Positions 13,376 through 25,865 are shown, counted from the stretch's first letter. The stretch is 64,000 bases of DNA from Elgaria multicarinata webbii (GCF_023053635.1 NC_086187.1:29426501-29490500), one strand, 5' to 3'. Program-made: numbers and translations. Notes: generated by a model from the letters alone, not told the origin.

Positions 13376-13460
13376 CCTCCTGCTGTCAGATGACCGCTGT
13401 GTAGCTCGCTGCTGCCTATTCCGACTGGCATCGCCCCGGGCAGGGCTCCGAGACGTATAA
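13376..13460 (-). repeat. Degenerate tRNA-derived SINE, 3' part
   Basis: gaagctgcctcctgctgtcag, gtagctcgctgctgcctatt and gactggcatcg follow the inverted order of the squamate SINE whose better copies are at 54667 (-) and 58005 (+). Confidence 0.4.
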
Positions 13461-13894
13461 CTGGAGGCTGAATCGGGGCCCTTCTGCACACAAAACATGT
13501 CCTCCATCGCTGTGGACCGTTCCATCACTAAAGTCAGATTTTATCTTCACATTCTGGTACTGGATTATTCCCCAAGAAAAGCATTAGCTTGCTCTTGGTT
13601 ATAGTCAGCCCAGGGGTGGGGTGGGGTGAGGTGTGAGCGATGGCTTTCTGGGGCAACTGCTGCCCCTTGCAATCAGCCGGTTGATCCCCCGCCTCCCTCC
13701 CTCCCTCCCTCCCAGGAGCAGCATGGTCTCCCATTACCTGAGGACACAGCGCAGGTGCTCTACGGCGCAGGGCAGCTTCACCAAAGCACCAGGAGGGGCG
13801 TGTGCTTCCGTGGCGTGTTTCCGAAGCTCTTCTGCTTCACCTAGGCGGCCGCAGCCACTTGGCTCATAGCAATGGGTACAAACCAGACAGGAGA

Positions 13895-15989
13895 ATCACA
13901 AACAAAACAAACCCTTTTAATCAAAGACATGTAAAGGGACTGGCTGACTTTTGCTCTTCAATAAATAAAGGGGCAAGAAGCCTTTCCGTGGGAGGCAGCC
14001 CCACAGCAGAGGCCTTTTCCCGGAATCCATCTCTGACGGAGTGGCGTGTGCACACGCAACAGGCAGGCGTACACGAGCAGAGCAGAGAAGGGCAAGTAGT
14101 GTACAAAATCATAGAAAGAATGCACATTGAAACCGAATCAACGCGGGGCATCCTCAAGCAAAAGGAAAAGTTTTTAAAACAAACACACTTTTAAAGATCA
14201 CACACTATGATTGGTATTGAAATGGCCTTCCTAGTCCTAAGCTTGGGGGGCCTTTTGAAAGGAAGGCGAGTGACTCTTGACATTATGTGCTCCCTGCCCT
14301 TTTATGCAACGGATACCATGGTCAGTGCAATCTAGCAGGGCGGGGAAGTCCCCTGGGCCAGGTCTGCCTGGGATGTGCCTGTCAGTTTCAGAGCTCAGGC
14401 TCCAGGAGATCCCTGCCCTCAGCAACACAGCCAGGAAACCCCCCCTTCCTCCCAGTACAGTTTCTGCCACACAACTGGAAGGCAAGAAACGAATGGTCAG
14501 GCAAGGATGGCACCAAGGGCCACTAAAGCCCTGGCAGAGCACTGCAGTGGGCCACCAGTGTGCAGGGCTCGCTGGCTGCCTTGGGGGGGGGGCGGAGTAT
14601 CCGTCCCCCCCTCGTGGGCCAGGCAACCCCAGCACAGGGGAGGAGTTCCCCCTTGATGCAGAATCTGCTGAAACCCAACCTCTCCACCCCTGGCTAGCAG
14701 TCACCAAGAGCACTTTTTCCTAAGGGGGGGGGGGGAGAGAGAACCCTGCTGTGGCCCCAATCCTCCCTCCCACCAGACAAGTGTCAAGAAAGGTGAGAAG
14801 GAAGAGCCACTTTACTCATCAAATGTGAAAGTGCAAGTCTCAAAGCAGAGCTGGTGGGAAAGGCAAGCTATGCCCATCCGGGGTGGGCGGTAGGAGAGGG
14901 CCTTCGGGTGCTTGGCTGTCCAGTGGTCAGGGAGGCAGTGGAGCCTCCCCCACCTGGGCCCTGCCGTCTCCAAGCATCGTTTTGCTACAAAAGGAATAAA
15001 AACGTCACTGCTTTCGGTGTCCAAGTGGAAATTCAGCCCTGCTGCTTCCTCAGCTTTGTATCATCTAAAGGGGACAGGAGAAACTGTGGCCAGCGGGCTT
15101 CCTCCAAGAAGACAAGGGCGTCCCAGACGGACGAGGAAACTGCCCGCTCCTGAGAGCTCTCAGCTCACAGGGAGAGATGCTCCCCAGCACGGTTCCGAGG
15201 GCTGGCAGCTCGTGTCAGGATGCACCTCAGGCCAAGCCTATTCCTTTGACTCGGCTGCAGTCCCCAGCATCAGGGAAGCGCTAATCCCGTCAGGGCTGCT
15301 CTCCGCAGAGCACTCCGGTCCCAGAGAAGTGCCCAGTGGAAGAGCTCAGGGCCGTATTCCACTGGCTGTAAGATAGACACATCCGCCCACGGCGCTGCAG
15401 GAGCTGCACGGTGCAGACGTGGCAATGTGACTCTGCCCCACCCACCCCACCCCACCCCACCAGCAGGGAGAGGAATGCTCTCCCAATTCCTTCAGGGGTT
15501 AGAGAAGCCGGTGCGAGGCGGAGCCCTTTCTGGCCCTGTGTCGCGACTTTTGGCAGCGTAGCCAATGGCCAACCGTGAAGGGGCTGGGATGGGGAGAGAG
15601 CATTGCGCAGGAGCTACTCTGGGTGGGTGGCAAGCATAGGCAGGCGGCAGGGGGTGCAGGCACAGGGCTGGCTGAAGGTCCCGCAGGCACCCAGGCAGGC
15701 TAGTGCTCCGCCTCCCTCAGCCCTGGTGGCAGCCTGGGGGATGTGGTTGCACAGCCGCACTCTGCAACCTCAAGAGAAGCGATGGGCTGGCAGCACCGGC
15801 TCCCCAGGGAAGACACCATGGCAGCGGAGGGGGGAAGCCGAGGAGGCTCATCAGGCCCGGCCTCTTGAGCTCCGGCGGGGTCCTCCATCCTGACCGCCAC
15901 CCCCCCCATGCATCCACAGCACCCCCAGCTCTTGAGCCCTGGCTCAGACTTGAGGCAGAACGAGATCTACGCAGCGTATACGGAGACTG

Positions 15990-16021
<32 letters not shown>

Positions 16022-17176
16022 TTCGCTATGAAACAGCAAATTCATTCCCTGTGCATCACCTACATCAGATGCTTTGTCTAAAACCACAACTGGGGTGGTG
16101 GGGGGTGGGATGGAAGAGGAGGGGGCACCGACCTGCACCCTGGGCTTCTCAGCAGCAGGCACACAGACCTGAGCGGCTCATGAAGCCGAAGCCACCACCC
16201 AAAGGAGCGAGCAGTCGCTGTGGGTGCCTCTGCCCCATGTCACTTGCTGGGCCCGGCCTCTCCAGGGCAGGCCCTCGCCCAAGCACAGCAAACGCCGCTC
16301 CAGGAAGGCCGGTCTGGGGAAGAAGAGCGGATCTCCCGCAGCGCAGGACCGTCGCCATCGACCCGCAGGTCCTTCCTCCGGCTCTGGGCCAAGACGGGAA
16401 ACTGTGAGCACAGCAAGAAGAGATGTTCTGCCGAATCTTGGCTAGTCCACAGAGGGGCCTCTGGGTCAGGAGGGGCGCTGAGCATGTGGTGCCATCGCCG
16501 GTGTCATCACCGTGGAGCTGTACAACTGCAGCGGCGTCAGAAGGGCCGGCCTGCAAGAGAACCAGCGTTGGGAGTCGTCCAGGGAAAAGCATCTTCCACA
16601 TCCAGCCTGGAACTCTGCTTCAAGATGGGTCTTCTGCCCTGACCCAGCCCAAGCCCACAACCCCACAGAAAGTGACTGCTAACCAAAGGTGTTGGGGCGG
16701 GGTGTGGGGGTGTGGCACCCTGAAACTTGGGTCTGAAAGGGTGATTTGAAGCAGCGTGCGGAGTTAAGAGGACCCCTGGGGAACAGTGCGTCTGATGGGA
16801 CAGGGAGAGCGGGGAGCTTGCTCCAGGGAGCGGGCGCGCATTCCTGAGGCCGGGAGCCCATTTGATGGCTGGAGTTAGCTGAAATGGACCTGCGCCAGCC
16901 CTACTGGCCCTGCATCGCCTTCCTCCCCAATTTTAAATTTACTGCACAGAGCATGTGTCCGTTTGCTCTGCATTGGGCACACAGTGCAATGGACATATAC
17001 TCTCATTACGGTCCCACCCGCCCACCCCAAAATCAAATGCTCATAAGCAGTTATCAAGGAATTTGCTAAGACTTGAACCATCACCGGAGAATCATGATCC
17101 GGCTCCATGCTAGACCCAAGGAGCACCTGCGGAGCCAGGCAAGGGCCCGGCAGTGCATCAGCCGCCTACCTTAGAA
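13895..17176 (-). other. NAA60: Probable NAA60 3' UTR with poly(A) signal at its end
   Basis: Below the NAA60 stop I see no AATAAA on the - strand until ATTAAA at 13921-13916. It is followed by a strongly GT-rich run (gggtttgttttgtttgtg), the expected downstream element. That would give a 3.3 kb 3' UTR, with an (AC)n repeat at 15992-16020. The assignment is inference; a second short gene in this stretch cannot be excluded. Confidence 0.4.
15992..16020. repeat. (AC)n microsatellite
   Basis: About fourteen AC units, inside the proposed NAA60 3' UTR. Confidence 0.95.
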
Positions 17177-20100
17177 TCACATGGTCCGGCTGTATTCAAT
17201 GCCGCTCTTGGCTGAGATGCCCGACCATGGCAAGAGGCTGCAGAGGAGGCTGTGGGCTTGGCGGTAGATCCGCTGGGGAATCGTACAGGGGCTCAGATGG
17301 GCCAAGGTCGAACCGATGTGCTGAAGGTAGTCGGTGCACTGCTGTTAAGGAGCCACAACTAGGAAGCCCTGAGGCAGCTGCAGCAGCCGAGGGGCCAAAG
17401 CAGCAGCAGCAGAAGGCGCTACGAGGGTTGCTTCCCTGTGGAAGGAATCCAGGATTCCTTTACAGGAAGAGGGAGGGAGGGAGGGAGCCCATGTGGCACC
17501 CGTCTGCCCGTGGGAAACACTCTGGCAATATCTCTAGCAGGTGCTGCTGACCCAATGCCACAGCAATCCCCAAGCCCAGTAAGAAGCAGCATTTTCAGCA
17601 GCTTAGTTGATCATGGAATTGCAGCCTCCTTATTCAAGTGACTCACTTTGGCTGCGGGGCTCCAGCTTCAGGCTTTGGGGAAGACTTGCTTCCCGCGTTA
17701 GAAGCCTGCCCTAACAGGGCTGGCATTTAGGCTTTGCATCTCTCAAGACCCGGGCATATCTGGGATCACATTCCGTTACAGCCTTTGAAAGTACTGCCTC
17801 CAGCTATTACACATTTGTGCACCAAGAAGGAAGAGCTAAGACAGGAAGACCTTCTTGGTGGTGGCCCATAACTATAGAATTTATTTCTCCTGCAGATTCA
17901 TCAAAATCTGAGAATTACACGTGGGACTGAAAACAGGTATGCAGTCATTTTAGCTCCTTTAAACCGACACCGTCTTACACTGTATCCCAGATACAATAGT
18001 GATGTCAGGATGGAGTCCATCCGGGGAGAGGGGAGGCGGGGGCTTGTAGCTGCAGCTGTGGTCGGACTGTCCCAGCACTTCTGACCTGGTTCCAGGTGGG
18101 GCGGAGAAGTCCTCGCCCTCCCCACAGCAGCTAAGCACCAACCCTTGACCCCTGCGCATGAAACGGGGCACATGGGCTTCTCAGACCAAACAAACTCGAC
18201 CGGCTGGGGCCATCGCCGCACGGCCTGCCAGATCATTAGTAAAGGATATAAAATTGTCCACGGAGGATGCCCACCGTTGATGTAGAGAACGTACGTGAAG
18301 CCATCTTTGAGGACGCCTCTTATGGAATAGTAATAGGGCAGGTAATGGTGCTGTTTAAAGTCCCTGTTCTCATAAAAGTTTATTGCAGTGTTGTTAGTGG
18401 TGAGGACATGCAGGTAGATGGCTTTGCAGTGGTCCTGGGCAGTCGTCGATATGTGATCTTTCAAGCTTTCAAGTAAGAGAGAACCTATCAGAGAAGAGAA
18501 AGCCTTAGAACCAATGAAGCAGCAACACACAACCAACCCCATTCCATGCTGTGGCTTGGCTGGATCTGGAGTGGAGGCTGCTGTTTTAGTTTGAGTAATC
18601 TGTGCTTGTCCTCTGAAACAAAGGTCTCCCCACAATGCCGGTCTCCCCCTCCCCTCTAGTGCTGGCCCAGAAGACCTTCCATCCTCACACCCTTTCAGGT
18701 TACATAGCAGAAACTACACAGTGCAAGAGGTTGCCATGAAGATCCTGGCCACTGGCCACGAAAGACACTGGCAGCTCAGGTGGAGGCACGCCAGACTCAC
18801 TACCCCTTGAAGCCTGGACGGTAGGCTCCGACCGATGGAACAGCCTGTCCGTTAAAGGGTACATTTTCTGTTGCTTTAAAAAAACAATCCCACACGCATT
18901 TTGCAAGCCAAGTTAAGACTGTGCTGAGGGTTTCAGGCCTCTAAACTGGAACGTGAACCATCTTCGCCACATCATGTGTGGAGCCATGCACACGGATGCC
19001 GTAGCGCATTTCCTGGCATATTCAGTTCAGGCTTTGTGGATTCCTTGAGTACCCAATGCAAAGCATCGCAGCTTTTATTTCAGAAGAGAGAAAAGGACTC
19101 TTTCTAGCTCCCACAGCGGTGAGGATAGGTTTGAAAACAAGCTGGCAAAGACTGCAAAGCTCTGAAGAGGCCGGGAGCGGGTCAGAGGATCATGCCTCCT
19201 CCGCGCCAAGCATGACTCCCTGCTCCAAGCTACGGAGAACAGCAGAGACAGAACAGAGCGAACAGAATTCTGAGCCTGGAAATGCAAATCCCCTTCTTTC
19301 AAAATGCAAACTAACTATAAACGAGAAACGAGTCCTTGCGATGCAGCTGCAGCGCCAGTTTCTTAGCGTGCTCGACAGGTTGCCGGCCAGATGAAGTATT
19401 TAAGATGCCCTTACCTATGCCATGCTTTCGGAATTCCTTCACCACTCCGAGGCTTAAAATGTAAGCAACCTGAGTATCAACCGGGAACCCGGATGCTAAA
19501 ATGTCACCATCCTAAAAGAAAACCCAGCAGAGAGACATTTTAGTCAACAGGCAAAGGTCGAGAGCCAATTTTCACATCATGCTCATCGCCCAGCTCCTTC
19601 AGGCAAGCGGCCTCCTCTAAATCTGGCCTCCTTCCCTGGGGAGCTTTCTGTCTGGCAGCTGAGGAAGCCAGATAGGATGCGGAGTTCATCCACGTGTTTC
19701 TCATGTGCCTGGTGCAAAAGGAAGGAGGAATGAAGGAGACCCAAATGGATGTTGGCAGCTGGGGAAATGGGAACAGGAGTTGGAACCAGAAGGGGACGGA
19801 GAACCGTGAAGAAGCTCCTCCTCCCTCCCCTCCCCTCCCCTCCCTGCGCCCTGCTGGCAATCCTCCCTCTCTCGCCTCCCGTCGTGGATCCTGCCGCCCT
19901 TCCGTCCTGAAGCAAAGCTCACGCCTGGAAGCCTAACAGTCGGCCCTCTCCTGCTACCTCTTTGTGCACTTTTGTTCGACTCTTGATCTCAGCGACTATC
20001 ATTCCCACAATCGTGCCTCGGTAAGTGGCCGCCAGGGAAAAAAACTTCTTGTTGGAGGTGATATCCCGATACCATGAGTCAGGGTACCTGGGAAGGGAAA

Positions 20101-20813
20101 ACACAGCAATAAAGGGGAGAACTCGGCAAGATACACAGTGGTGGGCCGAGGAAAGTTCTGCCGTGCTGGACGATTCTAGGGGGGATTTCCTATGCCTAGA
20201 AATGCATTGCTTCACAAAACAAATGGATTCAGCCACGATGGTGAAGAATTCCGAGTGAACCATGATGGCTTAACGTGTTGAGTGAATGGCCCTTTCCCTA
20301 ACCCTGAGGGCAACGTAATCACAGTTTAACCACGCTTCCTCACCACATGATGAAAAAGGGACAGTGGCCCCTAACCACAGCTTAGCCTGTTGCCTGGGCA
20401 GGGCCTTTCAGTGGCTGGAGGGGTGCGCCTCGACGGCACATGAGGGTTAGGTTTACGCCTCAGATTAGGGTTGAGGAGGCACAGATCCCTGGGCAGGAGC
20501 CGGGGCCTCAGCATAGCAGCGCCAGACAGGCGGAGTGGGCCCCCAGGAAGGCTTGCTTCCTGACTCTGAGTGGTTGGAGGGGGGTCTCGGTGGCAGCTGC
20601 CAGCATTGCACCTTCCAGTTCACCCAATTCAAGGAGACAGGTCCCAATCCTCCCCCCATCCCCTTCCCACCAAGGCGCTGCAGGAGCCAAAAGGGCAACC
20701 TACTCTATTGGGAACCAATCGCCACAGAGCTGTTTGACTGTGTCTATGTCATCATGGCACAGGAGACGGAGGTATATCTCAGTCAGTGCAGTCGGAGGCA
20801 CCTCCTCTGTCAT
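17177..20813 (-). CDS. NAA60: N-alpha-acetyltransferase 60 (NatF), Golgi-bound
   Basis: NAA60 acetylates N-termini of transmembrane proteins at the cytosolic face of the Golgi (family knowledge). Five coding exons: 20813-20704, 20087-19958, 19511-19415, 18484-18250 and 17333-17177; the sum is 729 nt, 242 codons, the same length as human. Start: the ATG is directly preceded by an in-frame TGA, which fixes it. The GNAT fold includes the acetyl-CoA loop RKHGIG (end of exon 3, start of exon 4). Exon 4 encodes the beta5-beta7 region with ENRDFKQHHYLPYYYSIRG. The last exon encodes the C-terminal amphipathic tail (IYRQAHSLLCSLLPWSG to IEYSRTM) that anchors the enzyme to Golgi membrane. Conservation to human is very high throughout. 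The last intron shows U12 AT-AC signals. The promoter is the CpG island near 28.2-28.6 kb, leaving a first intron of about 7.4 kb. Confidence 0.96.
17334..18249 (-). other. NAA60: U12-type AT-AC intron in NAA60
   Basis: On the - strand, exon 4 ends in ACAATTTT and the intron opens with ATATCCTTT, the U12 AT-AC donor consensus. It closes with TCCTTAAC followed eleven bases later by AC, matching the U12 branch-point motif and spacing. No GT or AG fits this junction, and only this boundary gives the 242-codon protein (WTI-F-DYLQHIG; human WTILDYIQHLG). The intron separates the catalytic domain from the Golgi-anchor exon. Confidence 0.85.
20255..20395. repeat. Foldback-like element rich in aaccatg / ttaacc
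   Basis: Alternating accatgatggctta, acagtttaaccacg, aaccacagcttagcc. Similar TTGTT/AACCATGG-rich stretches lie at 26640-26850 and 31575-31840. Probably a short DNA-transposon relic; family not recognised. Confidence 0.35.
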
Positions 20814-21639
20814 TCACACCTGTACGGAGAGGAAAGGGAAAGCGGTCAGGTAGGCACAGGTAGTCAGGTAGTCAGGGAAAGGCACAGCAGCAAGCCACGT
20901 TGAGCAATAGGAGCCTCTACCCTGCCTCGGTGGCCTCTTCCAGCTCTAGATGCTACAAACCCGAATTCAGCCGGTGACGCTTCCAAGCCTGCCTTCTTCC
21001 CTGCTCGCTGAGAGGAAGCCTCCAACCAGTTTCAAGCTGCTGGGTTCCTGCTAGCTTCTTGCAAGCCAGAGTTGGTTGCCAAAGTATCTTCCCCATTAAA
21101 CTAAACTCAGAAACATACAAGGCTCCTTAGTGCTGAGCATACAAGGATCACCAGAACATTGCTGAAATAAAATAGTAGATTTTCAGAGTACAAAGGAGCT
21201 GGGTCATGTGTACACACAAAGTCCCCCTGAGGTGGTAAACTGAGATCTTCCCTCAACGAAAAACCGTTTTTCACACAATGCAGCGAAAGCTCCTGTGCTG
21301 CACTGCTGGGGCTAAATAATGGGGTTATTATCTGGCTGCTGCAGGAAGCACTGAAAAGCACCCTGCAGACCCAAAGCACGTTCACAACACCGAGGGAGAG
21401 CAGCACAGGGTTCCCTCGCCAGCGCGGCAGTTTTCCCTGCTACAGCCCAGCTGCATTCAAAGGGCACCCACAACTTTTGGGAAATTCAAAAGACGCCGGT
21501 GCCAGCCGCTCTACAAGCGCACAAGAAGGATGACGTCAGCGCTGCTAATCTTTATCCTGTCCCAGGAACATCCCTGGAGATATTCAACTGCTGGAACATC
21601 TGCTGCCGATTTATTTTAATCTAAAATCTTCTACCAGTG

Positions 21640-21765
21640 TAAGGCTACAATCCAATCCACGCTTTCAAGTGAGTAAATCTGTCTTGCTAAATCCACTGGG
21701 ACGTACTCCCATGTAAACAGGCATAGATTTGGGCAACTGAGCTGCAACCCCACACACATTGCCCA
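21640..21765. repeat. Short interspersed repeat, 'actgggacgtactcccatgt' type
   Basis: Carries ctacaatccaatccac, gtgagtaaatctgtcttgc, gggacgtactcccatgtaaa and gcaactgagctgcaaccc. Relatives at 27165-27275, 27770-27900 and 30337-30432 share the phrase pattern aatcc...agtaagtcccattga. A common small non-autonomous repeat in squamates; class uncertain. Confidence 0.45.
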
Positions 21766-22247
21766 GCAAGCTTAATGGGACTATTTTTATGTAAAGATAC
21801 ATAGGATCAGTTCCATGGCAGGTACAAACCAGAGGGACCAGCTGGCCCTGCCCTCAACGTCTCATTCGGACTACAGCCATCAACAGTGCAACTGTTCTTG
21901 AGAGGAGCTTTGGGTGCAAGGACTGCCGTTCCCCTTCGACCAGTAAAGTACGGAGAGGGAACTGATGGATGAAAGATGTAGCCTAAGATTGGAACGGCCC
22001 AACTGGGGAGTTGGGCTCAATTTTGGCTCATGCTTTTGAGCGCTGCAAGAAGCCAATGGAAAGGACTCCGCTGGCCCCTCATCTCTTCCTCTGCTGCAGC
22101 CAGAGTCCTGGCTAAAAACTTTGGCTGAGAAATACAAAGGTCAGCCCAACTCAAGGTAGCAGGGAAGAAGGAGGCACAAGCTGCCTGCCTCGTTCTCAAG
22201 AGGAGTAGCAAAATCCCTCTCCCTTGGCCAGATTACCTCAAAGCACC

Positions 22248-22650
22248 CTGAATCATAGAATAGCAGAGTTGGAAGGGGCCTACAAGGCCATCGAGTCCAA
22301 CCCCCTGCTCAATGCAGGAATCCACCCTAAAGCATCCCTGACAGAGGGTTGTCCAGCTGCCTCTTGAAGGCCTCTAGTGTGGGAGAGCCCACAACCTCCC
22401 TAAGTAACTGATTCCATTGTCGTACTGCTCTAACAGTCAGGAAGTTTTTCCTGATGTCCAGCCGGAATCTGGCTTCCTGTAACTTCAGCCCGTTATTCCA
22501 TGTCCTGCACTCTGGGAGGATCGAGAAGAGATCCTGGCCCTCCTCTGTGTGACAACCTTTTAAGTATTTGAAGAGTCTATCATGTCTCCCCTCAATCTTC
22601 TCTTCTCCAGGCTAAACATGCCTAGTTCTTTCAGTCTCTGAAAGAACTAG
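22248..22650 (-). repeat. CR1 LINE 3' end
   Basis: Starts with aatcatagaatagcagagttggaagggg, the inverted CR1 terminus, and continues through cagtcaggaagtttttcctg and tgtctcccctcaatcttctc, the inverted CR1 3' UTR. The 3' end is at about 22250 and the 5' part is missing. Confidence 0.85.
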
Positions 22651-23091
22651 AGAGTTCTTTACACCTCCTTCTCGGGCACAGGACATCTTTACTAAAATGA
22701 CCAGCACTACTCCTGCCTGAGTGGAACCCAGCCCACTTTGGGTTCTCAAACCAGCTATCCCCCAAAATTTATTATTACCACAGACCAGAGCCTCTTAGTA
22801 GCTACCAGATCTTTAGATTACTCTAGCAGGCAGTCTCAAGGCAGGTTATTATTAGTACTGCTACAAAAGTGGGTCAAAGCAGTGTGTGCTTTGCATTTTG
22901 CAAAGATGCTCTAACAGAGCAGATGGAAAACATTGTTTAATGTTTATAAGGCACTGAAAGTGATCTTATTTTAAGGCAAACGGCTATATGAACCTGCCAT
23001 AAAGTGTTTGCAAGAGCAGCATAGATAATATAACATGGGTACAGGATGAGATAGCTAAGAGAACCAAAGACCACCTTTTAATTTTCTTAGT

Positions 23092-23366
23092 AATTTAACA
23101 CTTAATTTAACTTAAATTTAAATTTTGCTGTTTTAATTCTGTATTTTAATCCTATATCAATTTCTGCTGTGTGGTTTTATCCTAATTGTGCTTTTTATAT
23201 TGTATTTTGTATTTGGGTTTTTAGATTGTTGGTTGTTTTATTATGTCCCTCATGGTTTTTTATTATTATTATTATTATTATCGTCCCTCATGGTTTTAAT
23301 TTTTGTGAACAGCCCAGAGAGCTTCGGCTATTGGGTGGTATAAAAATGAAACAAACAAACAAATAA
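23092..23366 (+). repeat. L2-like LINE 3' end with (TTA)n
   Basis: Ends with gagagcttcggctattgggt, ggtataaaaatgaaac and (AAAC)n, the same tail that appears inverted at 57076. A (TTA)n run sits at 23262-23281 inside a local duplication of the phrase cctcatggttttt. Confidence 0.65.
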
Positions 23367-23375
23367 GATCACTAT

Positions 23376-23865
23376 TTTGTTGTTTATTCGTTCAGGCACT
23401 TCTGACTCTTCGTGACTTCATGGACCAGCCCACACCAGAGCTTTCTGTCGGCTGTCGCCACCCCTAGCTCCCCCAAGGTCAAGTCTGTCACCTCCAGAAT
23501 ATCCTCCATCCATCTTGCCCTTGGTCGGCCCCTCTTCCTTTTGCCTTCCACTTTCCCTAGCATCAGCCTCTTCTCCAGGGTATCCCGTCTTCTCATTATG
23601 TGGCCAAAGTACTTCAGTTTTGCCTTTAATACCATTCCCTCAAGTGAGCAGTCTGGCTTTATTTCCTGGAGTATGGACTGGTTGGATCTTCTTGCAGTCC
23701 AAGGCACTCTCAGAATTTTCCTCCAACACCACAGTTCAAAAGCATCTATCTTCCTTCGCTCAGCCTTCCTTACGGTCCAGCTCTCGCAGCCATAGGTTAC
23801 TACGGGGAATACCATTGCTTTAACTATGCGGACCTTTGTTGTCAGTGTGGTGTCTCTGGTTCAAC
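23376..23865 (-). mobile_element. RTE-BovB LINE fragment, C-terminal end of ORF
   Basis: The - strand open frame (23815-23384) reads PVVTYGCESWTVRKAE, FELWCWRKILRVPWTARRSN, KYFGHIMRRRDTLEKRLMLG, and ends GLVHEVTKSQKCLNE. This is the post-RT tail of BovB ORF2 known from squamates and ruminants. The copy is truncated at its 5' side (about 23865); its own frame is open over 143 codons. It abuts the end of the L2-like tail. Confidence 0.9.
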
Positions 23866-25865
23866 AGGCATAGTTTGTGCCTGAGTAAAGTTTCAGGAAC
23901 TATTTGTATGGTATAGTATTTGTTTTGTTTTGTTTTTTGATAAAGATAGAATGTTAAGAGAACAGGTTGGTTAATACAATTTTTTAAAAGATATTTTGCC
24001 AACCAGAGTAGAGAGACAAGATGCTTAAAGAGAAGCTGGGTCAAGTTTCTCTGGAATTAGCTAAATATTAGTAGTCAAGAAATAGGAACCTGCCATAACA
24101 TCTAAACTGAAGGTTTGTAAACTATCTTTAACCATGGGGACTTTTCTTTCTGCAAGACTGTCAGGTCTTCTGGCTCTCATCACTGCTATTCTCAAAGTTT
24201 CCAAAAACCAGTAAGGAAAATCACCACCATTACTGGAAAAGGTACTGGAAATACTGCAAGCATTTGGATCATACATAGTACTTCTTCAGGTGGAATTCAG
24301 GTTCAGAATAATGAACGATGTAATGACTCCTGTCCTAGCAGGTGCTTTCCTCACTCAGCCACAAGATGCCAGCCGTGTTTGCAAAGACCCTCTTCTGATG
24401 CCCAAAGAAACCTCTGCTGCCAATCTGTCCCCATTTTGCAGAACATTTATTTACAGACTGATTGTACACTGGATCTCAACAATCTTTAAACAAATGGGCT
24501 CATCACACCTCAGAGTTGGTCGCTCTACAGTCCTGGAAGAAGTCAAGCTTTGACTTTAAAGAGGAGAGACAAAAGCACCCAAAGCCTTGGAAGATTTTCC
24601 CTTCCCAATTTGCAATGGGCTTAGATTGAAAGTCATGACGATTCCTTGCTCTTTTACCCATTAAGGAACCTTATCTCCAGCCCATGGGAAAATACTGACC
24701 CAACGAGAGCCTTACATCTTCAGGCATTTCAAATAATGGCCTGTTGACATTTCCATTCAGAACGGGATCTTTGCATCCTCTTGTGAATCTCATCCTGCTG
24801 TTGGGTGCTACCACATGCCATGGCAGTAAGGGATTAACTGTGCACTTTAAAACAAAGCCTTCTGTACATGAGAAACTGTTTGCATCCATTTCCTTGCTGT
24901 TCACATCCATTTCCACCTCCAGCTGTTTCTCTCTTTCTGTTTTTCCGCTCATTCCAAGCTGTGTGTCATTCTTACACATTTTTAAAGCCCGAGTCCCTTC
25001 CTAGCTTTAGTAAGCTCTCTCTCCCCAGCATCTGAGGGCCCTCCCAAACTAGTTGCCATTGCAGAGGTTATGAAAGCTGTCTTGCTAGCAGCATGCACAC
25101 CAACCATATGAAAACGCCCGACATCTGATACCAAATGGCTTTTTAATGACATACGAATGTCTGCTTATTCGAGGTCCAAAGTTCAAACTGGAAATAAGAA
25201 CCCAGGTTTTTAATTATTTAAGCAAGAGATGGCAATTAACCACTGGGATAGAATACCAGCAGATACAGCAAATCTATTATCACATTTGCATCTCCCTATC
25301 AAAACTTAATGTCTTCATGAAAGAGGAATAACACAAATCAGTGAATCCACTTGAAAGCAGCATAAACCCAACAAAATAATGAGAAATGGCATTACTATTA
25401 AGGAGCAGAACCAGCCAGAGGAACCTCTATCACCTGGGCTGTGCAAGGTATGTGACCAGACATGTTGAAGCGCCCTTCCCACTCTCGCGCCAGTCCTGCC
25501 AGCCTCATGCTCCCTTTCCTCAAAAGAGAAGTGCCCAGCCCTAAAGGCCAACGGTGCAGCCATCATCACTTTCCCTTTATCTTTTAGCGCTCTGAAGCAC
25601 TAAATGAGGCCCGTCCTGCTATAATCCTCCAGTTCCTCATTTACACAAGACTATAGGGTGACCAAAGGCCGATGGAGGAAGAGAGTGGGCCCACTTAAAG
25701 GACAGGCACCTCTCCAGAACCTGGCATACTAGCTGCTTACTCAGCCTTGATGTTGCTCAAAAGTTTCAGATCTCCTTTAGGTTTCCAACCCCATTTCCCA
25801 ATAGTAAGAACTCCTATTTTCGCGATTCTTTGGAAAACGCCATGGCCCATTAAATTGACTTAAGG

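Larger units (their letters stand above)
11678..13890. other. Upstream region of the forkhead gene, no further gene seen
   Basis: Holds the unseen 5' exon and promoter of the forkhead gene, a partial foldback of the 'ccctccagatgt' type at 12752-12785, and a degenerate - strand tRNA-SINE at 13376-13460. No coding exon was recognised. Confidence 0.5.

Noticed and set aside
17901-18249. Extension of NAA60 exon 4 past WTI into a longer C-terminus
   Set aside because: This is read-through of the U12-type intron; the conserved C-terminal exon is found at 17333-17177 and gives the family length exactly.
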